A DNA stretch of 64,000 nucleotides from the NCBI RefSeq assembly GCF_001865065.1, contig NZ_MJGN01000045.1, positions 54,542-118,541 on the forward strand, in the 5' to 3' direction. Origin of the DNA: Curtobacterium sp. MCBA15_008. GTDB taxonomy: Bacteria; Actinomycetota; Actinomycetes; Actinomycetales; Microbacteriaceae. Within the stretch, counting starts at the first letter, position 1. Each line of letters begins with the position of its first letter. Positions 49,321 to 59,433 of the stretch are shown piece after piece. The position numbers and the translations under genes are program-made. Below the pieces are notes generated by a model that searched no databases, was not told where the DNA came from, and saw only the letters and a list, made by a program, of their open reading frames with translations.

Positions 49321-51511
49321 TGATCTCTTCCCGGAGTTCTCGGAAGCGGCCCGGTAAGCCGGCTTCCGGAAGCACGCTGAGTGCACGCTCGAAGTCATGC
49401 TGAGCATCCACGGGGTGTCCCATGCTTCGGAGGACAACACCGCGGGTGCGCAGCACTTGGGCGAGGGCATGGTCGGATGCTCCATTCGCTATGGTGAGGG
49501 CTACGTCGAGCACAGTGAGTGCGTCAGTTGAGTGACCGGCCGCCACCAGCGATCGTGCGAGTTCATCTCTGGCCAGGGCGCGTGCGTACCGCGCGCGACG
49601 GTCTACCGCATCGTCGTGCTCTTCGAGCGCTGTGACTGTGGCGCGAAGCATCTCCACGGATGCCTCATATTGACCGAGACGGCGCAGTACCAGCCCGACG
49701 AGGCCGCGAGCCTGGTACACGAATACCGGCTCGGACGGCGGATGGGCGTCGAAGGCATCCATGGCGGCACGTGCGTGTGCAAGAGCCTGAGCGTGCGCAC
49801 CAGCTTCGGTCAGGGCCCATCCGACGTGGTAGTGCCCCCAAGCAAGCACGTCTGGTCGTTCGGAACGTTGTGCGAAGTCGAGAGCGTCTTGTGCATGTTT
49901 GATCGCCAAATCGTGGTTCACCAACTCAACATGCGCCGCCCAAGCGAGTTGCCCGGCAACTTCGGACTGGACCGCAACGTCCCCTGTGACAGCGGCGGAG
50001 TGAGCGGCGAGCTGGTCGAGGTCGTACCAGTGCCCCCAGTCAGGCCAGAGGTTCGCAACCCATTGCAGGGTTTTAGCGAGCACGATCACGCGGTGGTCCT
50101 CGCCCGCCGCAGCGGCTGACTGCACCGCCGGCCACCAATGATCAACTTCGACCACTAGCCACTCCAGCGCGTCACTATGCGAGACGGATGACTGCGGCAC
50201 GGGGCCGAGCTGGTGCCAGACGAACGCCGCTGCAACCGCCTGAAGCTGGTCCAACAAGGCGTTCCTCAGACGTAAGCGAACGGTCGACGCCACCTCAGGG
50301 TCATCCTCCAAACGACGCACGGCGAAGAGCCGAATGAGGTCATGCATGCGGTACCGGTCTCCGCCGCGCTGCTCGAGCAGGCCGAGCTCGACAAGATCCT
50401 CGAGACGTTGCTCGACGTCCGTGACCTCCCAGTAGTCAGCACCAGCAACGATCTCCGCGGTGAAGCTCACGCCATCTACCGCAGCGATCGCCCGGAACAC
50501 GGCCGACGTCTCCGCGTCGAGGTCTTGGTAGGAAAGAGCAATCGCCGACGCAACGGACAAGTCACCAGCGACCAACAGCGCAAGACGCCGTTCCTCAAGC
50601 CGCAAACGCGCGACAAGATCGCCTGCCGATGTGGCGGGCCGACTGGCAACCCTGTTGCCAGCGACTCGGAGGGCCAGCGGGAGCCCCCTGCAGAGCGAAG
50701 CAAGCTCACGAACTGCTTCATCGGTGCGCTGCCACTCCGGAACTATCTTTCGGAGCAGCTGCTCTCCGTCTGCGTCGCCCAGTGGCAGAAGCGGAAGACG
50801 TTTTGCGGCCAGCCCTCCGAGGCTCCGCCGCGATGTGAGCACCAGCGCGAGTCCCTCGCCGGCAAGGAGCGGACGAACTTGCTCTTCGCCGCTGACGTTG
50901 TCCAGATGCACAAGCATCGAAGCAGCCCTGCACACTTTGGCCCACCGGTCGACCGCAGCAGAAAGAGTGCCCGGCGGGTCCCCTGAGTCGCACTGTCGAA
51001 GCAGTCGTTGAACAACCTCAAGGGCTGTTGCAGAGGGACGGCCCTGCCCGGCGAGGTCCGCGTACAGCCGCCGTCGCCCCTGCTCGCCCTGGTGCGCTGC
51101 TTCCACCGCAAGCGTTGTCTTTCCCACCCCCGGAGGACCGCTCACAACTACCGTCACCGTCTGCCGGCTTGGCTCGATGAAGGCAACCAGCCGCCGCAGT
51201 TCATCCGTCCGACCGACTAGATCACCAACGCGGGGAGGAGCAACGTCGGCGGCGCCCACGTCAGGGAACGGAGTTGGATCCGATGATGTGGTCTTCAGTA
51301 GCGGAGCTCTGAGCCAGTCACGCTCAACCGAACCCACTTCCAACGCCGCGATTAAAGCGTCCACGGTCTTCGGGTGGGGCTGCCTGCTCCGGCCGCGCTC
51401 GATATCGCTGATCCCTCGAACACTCACCCCCGAACGTTCGGAGAGCATCTCGATCGTCATCCCCGCAGAGACGCGAAGGGACCGGAGACGCTCAGCAAGG
51501 GTTGCTTCCAT
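49274..51511 (-). CDS. XRE-NB-ARC-TPR (STAND) regulator, second copy
   Basis: 745 residues; ATG 51511 preferred (GGAG 6 bases upstream) over an ATG pair at 51550-51553. XRE HTH (LRVSAGMTIEMLSERSGVSV, ISDIERGRSRQPHPKTV), P-loop GPPGVGKT, SMLVHLDNVSGEEQVRPLLAG, VLTSRR, CRGLPLALRVAGNR, then a WH-like MHDLIRLFAVRRL and TPR-rich C-terminus. Same order and almost the same length as the protein at 46081, so a duplication. Converges with the MLTR gene and overlaps it by 47 bases. Confidence 0.88.
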   Translation of the reverse strand: MEATLAERLRSLRVSAGMTIEMLSERSGVSVRGISDIERGRSRQPHPKTVDALIAALEVGSVERDWLRAPLLKTTSSDPTPFPDVGAADVAPPRVGDLVGRTDELRRLVAFIEPSRQTVTVVVSGPPGVGKTTLAVEAAHQGEQGRRRLYADLAGQGRPSATALEVVQRLLRQCDSGDPPGTLSAAVDRWAKVCRAASMLVHLDNVSGEEQVRPLLAGEGLALVLTSRRSLGGLAAKRLPLLPLGDADGEQLLRKIVPEWQRTDEAVRELASLCRGLPLALRVAGNRVASRPATSAGDLVARLRLEERRLALLVAGDLSVASAIALSYQDLDAETSAVFRAIAAVDGVSFTAEIVAGADYWEVTDVEQRLEDLVELGLLEQRGGDRYRMHDLIRLFAVRRLEDDPEVASTVRLRLRNALLDQLQAVAAAFVWHQLGPVPQSSVSHSDALEWLVVEVDHWWPAVQSAAAAGEDHRVIVLAKTLQWVANLWPDWGHWYDLDQLAAHSAAVTGDVAVQSEVAGQLAWAAHVELVNHDLAIKHAQDALDFAQRSERPDVLAWGHYHVGWALTEAGAHAQALAHARAAMDAFDAHPPSEPVFVYQARGLVGLVLRRLGQYEASVEMLRATVTALEEHDDAVDRRARYARALARDELARSLVAAGHSTDALTVLDVALTIANGASDHALAQVLRTRGVVLRSMGHPVDAQHDFERALSVLPEAGLPGRFRELREEIITLLLAFQSGNETLP

Positions 51512-51904
51512 CGCACGCTCCAAGCTCGTCCCACTGCGCCGGGCTGTCATCATCTCGCAGACGCCTCCAATTGGCGAGCCGAGGGTCGAAATCAGATCAT
51601 GGGCGGACCTTCCGAAGAAAGGGCGACGTGGTCAGTGAGGATGTCTGTGCTCGCTGCTTCACCTCTGATTGTTGACCTGCAACGTGCCGCCCACCGGAGC
51701 GCCCGGAGGCGGCGCCTCGCTGCCTTAGTGCGGGCAAGCAGGGAAGACGGGTGCATCCTTCGCCGAGATGCCACGCTCACGAAAGGGGTAGGGCGGGGGA
51801 CACGATGCCGTCAACACGCGGCTATACCGTCATAGGCACTGGACGCCGCGAACATCCGATCGCGACAGCGTACCGGTGTACCAGGAACAGAAAGTGGGCC
51901 CCTC
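51512..51904. other. Intergenic, about 390 bases
   Basis: Divergent promoter region between the second STAND gene and ridA-like gene. No gene supported; short readings are antisense-type noise. No convincing operator. Confidence 0.35.
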
Positions 51905-52369
51905 ATGTCTGCAGTGAGCGATCGGCTAGTCGCGCTTGGAATCGTCATGCCGACGCAAGCGGCAGCACCGGCGGGAACATACGTGCCTGCGGTGATCAGT
52001 GGCAATTACGTCTACACGGCAGGGCAACTGCCGTATGTCGGCGGTGTGCTTACGGCGACCGGCAAAGTGGGCACCGAGATCACAGTGCAGGATGCAGCAG
52101 CGTACGCCCGCGTCGCTGCCGTCAACGCTCTCGCCGCAGTTGAAGCCGCGTTGGGATCGCTCGACCGTGTTCGACGCATCGTCAAGGTCGTCGGTTTCGT
52201 CGCCTCCGACCCGGGCTTTTTCGGCCAACCAGAAGTACTTGACGGAGCCTCGGACCTGCTCGGAGCAGTCTTCGGCGACGCGGGAACTCATGCCCGGAGC
52301 GCGGTCGGCGTCGCGGTTCTCCCACTGAACGCGCCCGTCGAGGTTGAACTGGTCGTGGAATTCAGCTAG
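51905..52369 (+). CDS. RidA-family (YjgF/YER057c/UK114) protein
   Basis: 154 residues from ATG 51905. YVPAVISGNYVYTAGQLPYVGG is the RidA N-terminal motif; AVNALAAVEAALGSLDRVRRIVKVVGFVAS and HARSAVGVAVLPLNAPVEVELVVEF follow. The family's catalytic Arg is at ARSAVG. The slightly longer N-terminus and GVLTATGKVG place it in the Rid5/Rid7-like group rather than true RidA. Expected to hydrolyse enamines/imines or reactive intermediates. Confidence 0.87.
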   Translation: MSAVSDRLVALGIVMPTQAAAPAGTYVPAVISGNYVYTAGQLPYVGGVLTATGKVGTEITVQDAAAYARVAAVNALAAVEAALGSLDRVRRIVKVVGFVASDPGFFGQPEVLDGASDLLGAVFGDAGTHARSAVGVAVLPLNAPVEVELVVEFS

Positions 52370-52445
52370 CCCTGCCGACGACGTGAAGACGCGGGCGACG
52401 AGACAATCAGCGGTACCGGGACCAGCTCGACGTTGAGCGCTGCCG

Positions 52446-52511
52446 TCGGAGACGGGTCGGACGAGCGACAAGGTCGTTCTGTCCTTCGAAGGAGTGCGTC
52501 GGAGGGGTTAG
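52446..52511 (+). pseudogene. Fossil 3' end of a quinone-reductase-like gene
   Basis: In one frame the last ~20 codons read ETGRTSDKVVLSFEGVRRRG, matching the C-terminus of the MDR protein ending at 57689 (LESGQTSDKIVLSFD). Nothing upstream in that frame continues the match, because the ridA-like gene sits there. Its tail crosses the stop of the convergent GlxA-type gene. Confidence 0.45.
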
Positions 52512-53461
52512 CGTGCGGAGCGGAACGTGTTCCGGTAGCGGGACGGCGTTGTTCCGACCGACGCCGACAGGTGTCGCCGAAGCGATGCGGCGCCGGCGTA
52601 CCCGACTTCCCCCGCAATTGCCTCGATGTCCAGTGCGGTGGTCTCGAGGAGCTCCCTGGCCAGCCCGAGCCGTTGCTGGGTGATCCAGCGGCGAGGCGTC
52701 ACCCCTGTCTCGCCAAGGAAGCGCCGCGCAAACGTCCGCTCGCTCATGTGCGCGTGGCCCGCGAGGGTGCGAATCGTCAGCGGGTCGCGGAGCCGGGCGA
52801 GGGCCCAATCCCTGGTCGAGGACGTCGACTGGTCGCTCGAGTTCGCGACCGGACGTTCAATGAACTGGGCCTGTCCGCCGTCCCGGTGCGGCGCGACGAC
52901 GCACCGCCGGGCCGCGGCGTTGGCTAGCTCCGGGCCGTTGTCCTCGCGGATGAGGTGGAGGCAGAGGTCGATCCCGGCCGCGGCGCCCGCTGAGGTGTGG
53001 ATTCGTCCGTCGGAGGTGAAGAGCACGTCCTCATTGAGCTCGATACCCGGGAACCACTCCCGGAAGAGCGGCGCGCACTGCCAGTGCGTCGTCGCCCGCC
53101 GGTCGTCGAGCATCCCCGCGGCCGCGAGCGTGAAACCGCCGGTGCAGATCGAGACCACCCGGGCACCGTGCCGGATCGTCCCCAGTACCGCCCGGACGTC
53201 GTCGGGGAGCTCACGGCGGAGGGAGTACGGCTCCACCGGCGCGATGACGACGGTGTCCGCGGTCGCGAGCGCTTCCGGCCCGACCGACGGTGTGACATCG
53301 AACCCGGCGTTCGTCCGGATGGGGCCGCCGTCCGGCGTACAGAGCACCACATCGTACGCGTCGTCGGCTGCCCCGAACACTCGCGACGGCATGCCGAGTT
53401 CGAACGGGTAGGCGCCGTTCTGCGCTAGGACGACCACGCGGTGGGCCGGGGCGGAGGACAT
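52508..53461 (-). CDS. GlxA-type regulator (DJ-1/PfpI domain plus AraC HTH)
   Basis: 317 residues from ATG 53461; no ribosome site, with TACGAT just upstream, so likely leaderless. Residues ~8-180: DJ-1/PfpI-like domain with Cys in SICTGGFTLAAAGMLDDRRATTHW; residues ~215-315: AraC HTH (LARLRDPLTIRTLAGHAHMSERTFARRFL, EAIAGEVGYAGAASLRRHL). These regulators control neighbouring detoxification or catabolic genes. Divergent from the quinone reductase at 53532 with only 70 bases between, so it probably controls it. Confidence 0.88.
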   Translation of the reverse strand: MSSAPAHRVVVLAQNGAYPFELGMPSRVFGAADDAYDVVLCTPDGGPIRTNAGFDVTPSVGPEALATADTVVIAPVEPYSLRRELPDDVRAVLGTIRHGARVVSICTGGFTLAAAGMLDDRRATTHWQCAPLFREWFPGIELNEDVLFTSDGRIHTSAGAAAGIDLCLHLIREDNGPELANAAARRCVVAPHRDGGQAQFIERPVANSSDQSTSSTRDWALARLRDPLTIRTLAGHAHMSERTFARRFLGETGVTPRRWITQQRLGLARELLETTALDIEAIAGEVGYAGAASLRRHLSASVGTTPSRYRNTFRSAR

Positions 53462-53531
53462 GGCAGAATCGTATCGGAACATGACGGGATGGTCATTGGG
53501 TACCGGATCGCGGCTTCCTAACGTTGGCTGC

Positions 53532-54464
53532 ATGACCACGACAATGTTCGCGATGACGCAGGACCGCCTCGGCGGACCCGAGGTACTGCACGGAGCCGAA
53601 GTTCCCCGCCCAACACCGGGGGTCGGTGAGGTACTCGTGCAGGTCCGGGCCGCCGGCGTCAATCCTGCCGACCAGATGTACCGGCAGGTGGGAGCTTTTG
53701 GGGCGCAGCCGCCGTTCACCCTCGGATGGGATGTCTCCGGCGTCGTCAGCGCGATCGGACCCGGCGTGACGATCCTCGAGCCCGGCGACGAGGTCTTCGG
53801 CCTGTTGCCGTTCCCGAAGGGTGCCGGAGCATACGCCGAGTATGTAATCGCACCGACGCGGGCTCTGCTGCGCAAGCCGGACGCGCTCACCCACGTCGAG
53901 GCCGGTGCTCTGCCGCTCGCCGGGCTCACCGCCTGGCAGGCCCTCGTCGAAACTGCACACGTCGGTGCCGGCACGCGAGTGCTCGTGACCGGCGCAACCG
54001 GCGGGGTTGGGCACCTTGCGATCCAGATCGCCGCGGCACTCGGGGCCGAAATCACCGCGCTCGCCTCAACGGCTAACGTCGACGCGGCCCGCGCCTACGG
54101 AGCGACGCGGGTGGTGGACTACCGGACGACCGACGTCGCAAGCACGGTGTCCGACCTCGACGTCGTGATCGACGTCCTCGGCGGCGACTTCACCACCACC
54201 GCAGTAAGCATGGTCCGCCCCGGCGGCACCGTCGTCACGATGATCCCGCAGATCACACCCGCGACGGTCGCCGCTGCCGCCGAGCGCGGCGTCCGCCTGC
54301 ACGGACTGCTTGTCGAGGCCGACCGCCTCGGCTTGGGCGAACTCGTCCGGCTCGTCGAGACAGGTCAGCTGCGCCCCACGGTGGCAGCGACGTACCCCCT
54401 TGCAGACGCCGCGAGCGCACACCGCGACGGCGGCAGCTTCGGCAAGACCGTCCTCCTGCCCTGA
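53532..54464 (+). CDS. MDR-superfamily NADP-dependent quinone oxidoreductase
   Basis: 310 residues, ATG 53532. AAGVNPADQMYRQVG and WDVSGVVSAIGPGV (MDR N-terminal motif), zinc ligands absent, nucleotide motif LVTGATGGVGHLAIQIAAALGAE, and C-terminal ADAASAHRDGGSFGKTVLLP. Zinc-free QOR/zeta-crystallin type, reducing quinones with NADPH. Divergent from the GlxA-type regulator and 23 bases before the SnoaL-like gene. A second MDR protein of the same type is at 56787. Confidence 0.9.
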   Translation: MTTTMFAMTQDRLGGPEVLHGAEVPRPTPGVGEVLVQVRAAGVNPADQMYRQVGAFGAQPPFTLGWDVSGVVSAIGPGVTILEPGDEVFGLLPFPKGAGAYAEYVIAPTRALLRKPDALTHVEAGALPLAGLTAWQALVETAHVGAGTRVLVTGATGGVGHLAIQIAAALGAEITALASTANVDAARAYGATRVVDYRTTDVASTVSDLDVVIDVLGGDFTTTAVSMVRPGGTVVTMIPQITPATVAAAAERGVRLHGLLVEADRLGLGELVRLVETGQLRPTVAATYPLADAASAHRDGGSFGKTVLLP

Positions 54465-54487
54465 CCACCACTGATTGAGGGAACGTG

Positions 54488-54868
54488 ATGTCCACCACCA
54501 GCAACACCGAACTCGTCACCACCTTTTACACCCGCGCCTTCAACAGCGGGGAACCGGAGGCCGCTGCGGCCGACGCGATCGGCGATCGTTACGTGCAGCA
54601 CAACCCCGTCGCACCAGACGGGGTCCCGGCCTTCGTCGCCTACGTGCACTCGATGCGCGAGCGATTCCCGGAACTGCACCTCGACGTCAAGCGCGCCGTC
54701 GCCGAGGGCGACTTCGTTGTGACGCATAGCGCGTTCCACCTCACCCCGGGCGACCGGGGCATGGCCGTCGCCGACGTCTGGCGCTTGGAAGACGGCAAAA
54801 TCGTCGAACACTGGGACGTGATGCAGCAGGTGCCGGAGCAGGCAGCCAACACGAACACCATGTTCTGA
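54488..54868 (+). CDS. SnoaL-like / NTF2-fold protein
   Basis: 126 residues, ATG 54488 after GAGGG. NTF2-like fold with FYTRAFNSGEPEAAAADAIGDRYVQHNP, FHLTPGDRGMAVADVWRLEDGKIVEHWDVMQ. The His/Asp/Trp set (VQHNP, VADVWR, EHWDV) is the SnoaL-like pattern found in cyclases, dehydratases and orphan stress proteins. Probably cotranscribed with the quinone reductase under GlxA-type control. Confidence 0.85.
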   Translation: MSTTSNTELVTTFYTRAFNSGEPEAAAADAIGDRYVQHNPVAPDGVPAFVAYVHSMRERFPELHLDVKRAVAEGDFVVTHSAFHLTPGDRGMAVADVWRLEDGKIVEHWDVMQQVPEQAANTNTMF

Positions 54869-55700
54869 TCGTGTCCTCGACCCGACCGCGGCTCAGTGGC
54901 CTCGCGCCACCTCAAGGTCCCAGTGTCGGACATGCCGTGCTCGCCCACTCCGAGCTCACGGTCCCGTCGATACCTCCGGCGCGTATGCCTGCACCGAACC
55001 ACGGACGTAGGGTGACCCGCCACCCCATATCCATCCGTCTCAAGAGCGGATCGTTCAACGGAACGACGGGAGTTCGTGGCACGTCAAGGCGATGCCGGGC
55101 GGGAACCGTTCGGTGGGGCAGGCGTTTCGGGTCCGCGCATCCCACGGACGAGAAGGCCTGAGTCCCCCCTTCCGACTTCGCTGGGTGGGTACACCGACTC
55201 CGTCCAGACCCACGATACGGACGGTCACCTCGCCGGCGATAGGGGAACGACGCCCGATTACGTGAAGCCGCACGCACGACGGAGCCCTTCGCGCCGAAGC
55301 AGCCGATTGGCTTCGTTGAGATGTGCTCGTTCCACGTTCGCTGCCCAGCTGGGCAAAAGACTCGCCGTGCACACTATGTCAGTACAAATAAGCCCTGGGA
55401 ATGGCTGGCTGGGTGCGCTCCACTCAATGGGTCGTCGTGCGGATCAGGTGCGACGAACGGGAGTCGGTCTGTGTTCGGGTCACAGATCGGCCCCCTTCTC
55501 GCTCGAACGAGAGCGGCACCTCGCAGCTGGATGAGGGAGCCGCGAGGGGCCGCGCAATCACCTGAAACCTGTCGGCTACGACAGAGTCTGTGGGTCGGTG
55601 GTCGGTGCCACTGTGCGACCGCTGGTCGCTCGGAGGCGCAACTTTCCACGGGCCATGCCGGACGCGAAGCGAGTGAGGGTCGTGCGGTGGTGAGGCTCGG
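54869..55700. other. Gene-poor stretch, about 830 bases
   Basis: No CDS with start signal and coding composition on either strand, no tRNA and no large repeat recognised. Several open readings overlap in conflicting frames, as expected from decayed sequence. It borders the damaged genes at 55.9-56.5 kb. Confidence 0.35.
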
Positions 55701-55883
55701 ATGACTTCCGGCTGCACTGACCTGCCTGGCTACGGGGCAGTGCGGTGGACGGCGCAAGAACTGCTGTTACCCGACGGCAGCGTGTTCGCAACCGTCCTGG
55801 ACAACGCGACGGACACCAATGGGTCGCCGCTTACCGAGGACGGGCGGAGCGAGCTCATATTCTGGGAAAGCATGATCGCGTAA
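55701..55883 (+). CDS. Small hypothetical protein, 60 residues
   Basis: ATG 55701 with GAGG 5 bases upstream and coding-like third-position GC. Reads as a small globular domain (WTAQELLLPDGSVFATVLDNATDTNG, LTEDGRSELIFWESMIA). No family recognised; could be a whole small gene or an N-terminal remnant. Next to truncated genes. Confidence 0.45.
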   Translation: MTSGCTDLPGYGAVRWTAQELLLPDGSVFATVLDNATDTNGSPLTEDGRSELIFWESMIA

Positions 55884-55946
55884 CCGCAACACCGCGCCAG
55901 TACCTCGTCCGGTGACCGATCCTTCTCCGTGCACCGTCTGTCTCGG

Positions 55947-56046
55947 TTACTTGCGAGATCGGTCGTTGCGCGACGACGAGAAGAGCCAGCCTGCGAGCAG
56001 CATCACGCTGCCCACAAACGTGAAGATGACGCCGACTGCCAGGTTC
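55947..56046 (-). pseudogene. C-terminal remnant of a membrane protein
   Basis: Minus-strand reading NLAVGVIFTFVGSVMLLAGW followed by LFSSSRNDRSRK and stop at 55947: one TM helix with a basic tail, typical of a membrane-protein C-terminus. The 5' part is missing; coding similarity ends near 56046 where another gene fragment begins on the other strand. Confidence 0.45.
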
Positions 56047-56452
56047 TGTCAACTTTACAATCACCGACACGCACCGCCGCCGCTACGGCGACGCCACGGT
56101 CGCCAAGCTCTGTGCCGCTGGTCTCCTCAAGCAGGAGCGCCGCTTCACTGGTGAACTCACCGGTCGGCTCGAAGCCGCCGGCTACGACCGACTCAATGAC
56201 GCCGCCACCGGTTGGGGCTGGGACGTCGTCCTACCCGACTCAGCCGTCGAGCCGAGCGCTGACCGCGGCCCGAGTCTGGCGCGGTTGGACCCCGCCCTTT
56301 TCCGCGACGCACGTGAAGCGAAGGCTTCAAACTGGTCCGACGAGTATGCGGCGACGATCTTCGACCGTCGTGATGCCCTCGAACGAGACGGCTTCCACGG
56401 CATCGAAGACGCCCCGGAGGAGTGGCTGTGGGCGCCCGGCGGGCGAAGCTGA
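56042..56452 (+). pseudogene. 5'-truncated CDS of unknown family
   Basis: An open frame of ~136 codons without a start codon: it begins after stops at ~56027 and reads FTITDTHRRRYGDATVAKLC, GRLEAAGYDRLNDAATGWGW, and later LFRDAREAKASNWSDEYAAT to a stop at 56452. Strong third-position GC shows it was coding. The missing 5' end abuts the missing 5' end of the minus-strand remnant at 55947, indicating a deletion joining two divergent genes. Confidence 0.55.
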
Positions 56453-56786
56453 GCTGACTTGTCGCGGTCCTGGTCGGCGCCGAGGTCGGTCATGATCGAG
56501 GGTCAGAGGCCCCGAGACATCAAGGATGTTCCCGCGTGCCGCGGTGATGCCGTCCAGGTCGTGCCTCGAGGGCAGACGCTGCGTGCTGGAGCCGTCGCTG
56601 CCGGCACAGGGGCTACGAGTTGCGGGCCGGCACGGAGGGTGTTCCTCTTAGGGGCTTCTACTGCCTGCACCGCGTCGGCATGCTTCTTTGAGCGGTCCCT
56701 GCAACCACGGGGCGAGGGCGTCAACTTCGTGGGCTAGCGATGGCTGTGTGAACTGTTCCAGAGGCGATGCAACGGACGGAGACTGG
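56453..56786. other. Intergenic, about 330 bases
   Basis: Leader of the MDR gene at 56787. The MDR frame is open upstream to 56688 but the extra residues are not MDR-like. No other gene supported. Confidence 0.35.
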
Positions 56787-57689
56787 ATGTCGAGCGCGAT
56801 CGTCATCACAGAGTTTGGTGGCCCAGAGGTGCTGCAGTGGCGTGAGGTGAAAACGCCACGGGCGCAACCGGGAGAGGTCCTCATCCGCGTGAAGGCTGCG
56901 GCAGTTGGCCCGACCGATCTTCGAATCCGCACCGGTAATCTCACCGCTGTGTTCCCTCAGCGCCCGGGCGACGTGTTGGGTTTCGAAGCGTCCGGGGTTG
57001 TCGAGGCGGTCGGCGAGGGAGCGAACGCTAACGTCGGCGACGAGGTCGCCGCGCTCTTGCCTTCTCAGGGTGGGTACGGCGAGCTTGTCGCCACTAACGT
57101 CTGGTACTCAAAGGCCGCCTCGGTGAGTTGGGCTGCAGCCGCGGCGCTACCTGCATCGGCCGACGCGGCAGTGGGAACTCTCCGCCAGATTCGCGCGGTG
57201 CGCGGGGACACGCTTGTCGTCCTCGGCGCCGTCGGCGCGGTCGGGTTGATCGTTACGCAACTAGCGGCACTGCAGGGCATTCGGGTCATTGGCGCGGCAA
57301 GAAAACGAGACGCCGGGCTGGTCCAGGACGTCGGAGGCGAATTCGTCGAGTACGGCAGCGGAGTCTTCGACCGGATTGGCTCCCACGTCGACGCCGTCAT
57401 CGCTGCAGCGGGCCATGGGGAACTGTTAGAAGCAGTGGCAGCAACCCGAGACCCGAGCAGAGTGGTTACCCTCACCGGAGGACCCGACGTCGCGACTTCT
57501 GGGGCACTCTTGTCGCATCCGAGCCCGAACCGCGCTCCCGATGCGCTGGCTACCACCATGCCGTTACTCGCCACCGGAGAGCTCCGTCTGAAACAGAGTC
57601 GTACTCTCCCCATCGGAGAAGCGGCCGAAGCTCACCGCCTCCTCGAATCGGGCCAGACCAGCGACAAGATCGTGCTCTCCTTCGATTGA
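56787..57689 (+). CDS. MDR-superfamily quinone oxidoreductase
   Basis: 300 residues, ATG 56787 after GGAGA. ITEFGGPEVLQWREVKTPRAQ, VKAAAVGPTDLRIRTG, FEASGVVEAVGEGA, and the nucleotide motif VVLGAVGAVGLIVTQLAALQG; no zinc ligands. C-terminus AEAHRLLESGQTSDKIVLSFD. NADPH:quinone reductase (QOR) type. A fossil of a near relative's C-terminus lies at 52446. Single gene with no adjacent regulator. Confidence 0.88.
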   Translation: MSSAIVITEFGGPEVLQWREVKTPRAQPGEVLIRVKAAAVGPTDLRIRTGNLTAVFPQRPGDVLGFEASGVVEAVGEGANANVGDEVAALLPSQGGYGELVATNVWYSKAASVSWAAAAALPASADAAVGTLRQIRAVRGDTLVVLGAVGAVGLIVTQLAALQGIRVIGAARKRDAGLVQDVGGEFVEYGSGVFDRIGSHVDAVIAAAGHGELLEAVAATRDPSRVVTLTGGPDVATSGALLSHPSPNRAPDALATTMPLLATGELRLKQSRTLPIGEAAEAHRLLESGQTSDKIVLSFD

Positions 57690-57727
57690 AAGCACGAGCG
57701 CCCGGCCGCTCGCGTGACGGGGTACTC

Positions 57728-57949
57728 CTACGTTGATCGGCCGTCATCATGCGGATCGCGGGAGACGGCCTCCGCGGCGTCGAAACCAGTTGGCAAGTAG
57801 TCGGAGCAATCAAGGTCGCTGCAGAAAAACACCGCGCGCGCCAAACGACGCTGAGTTCGCAGGCGCCGAACTGAGGGCGTTGGGGCGATCCGTCTTGTCT
57901 GAATGAAGGCAGCCTGCCCCTGTTCGGGGCAGGCTGCCCGGGCTGACAA
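57728..57949 (-). CDS. Possible small protein, weak
   Basis: 73 codons from a TTG at 57949. The C-terminal half (RAVFFCSDLDCSDYLPTGFD then AAEAVSRDP) has coding-like codon use and paired Cys; the N-terminal part lies in a hairpin (57909-57939). No ribosome site or known family. Could be a remnant. Confidence 0.25.
   Translation of the reverse strand: MSARAACPEQGQAAFIQTRRIAPTPSVRRLRTQRRLARAVFFCSDLDCSDYLPTGFDAAEAVSRDPHDDGRST
57909..57939. terminator. Perfect 13-base hairpin
   Basis: GGCAGCCTGCCCC pairs perfectly with GGGGCAGGCTGCC around TGTTC. No T-run on either side. It may end transcription from the MDR gene or act as a leader structure 53 bases before the crotonase gene. Confidence 0.5.
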
Positions 57950-57991
57950 AACCTACGCTCTGGGTCCGTCCCACCACCGATCGGAGACCTG

Positions 57992-59420
<1,429 letters not shown>

Positions 59421-59433
59421 AGGTCCGGGGCTC

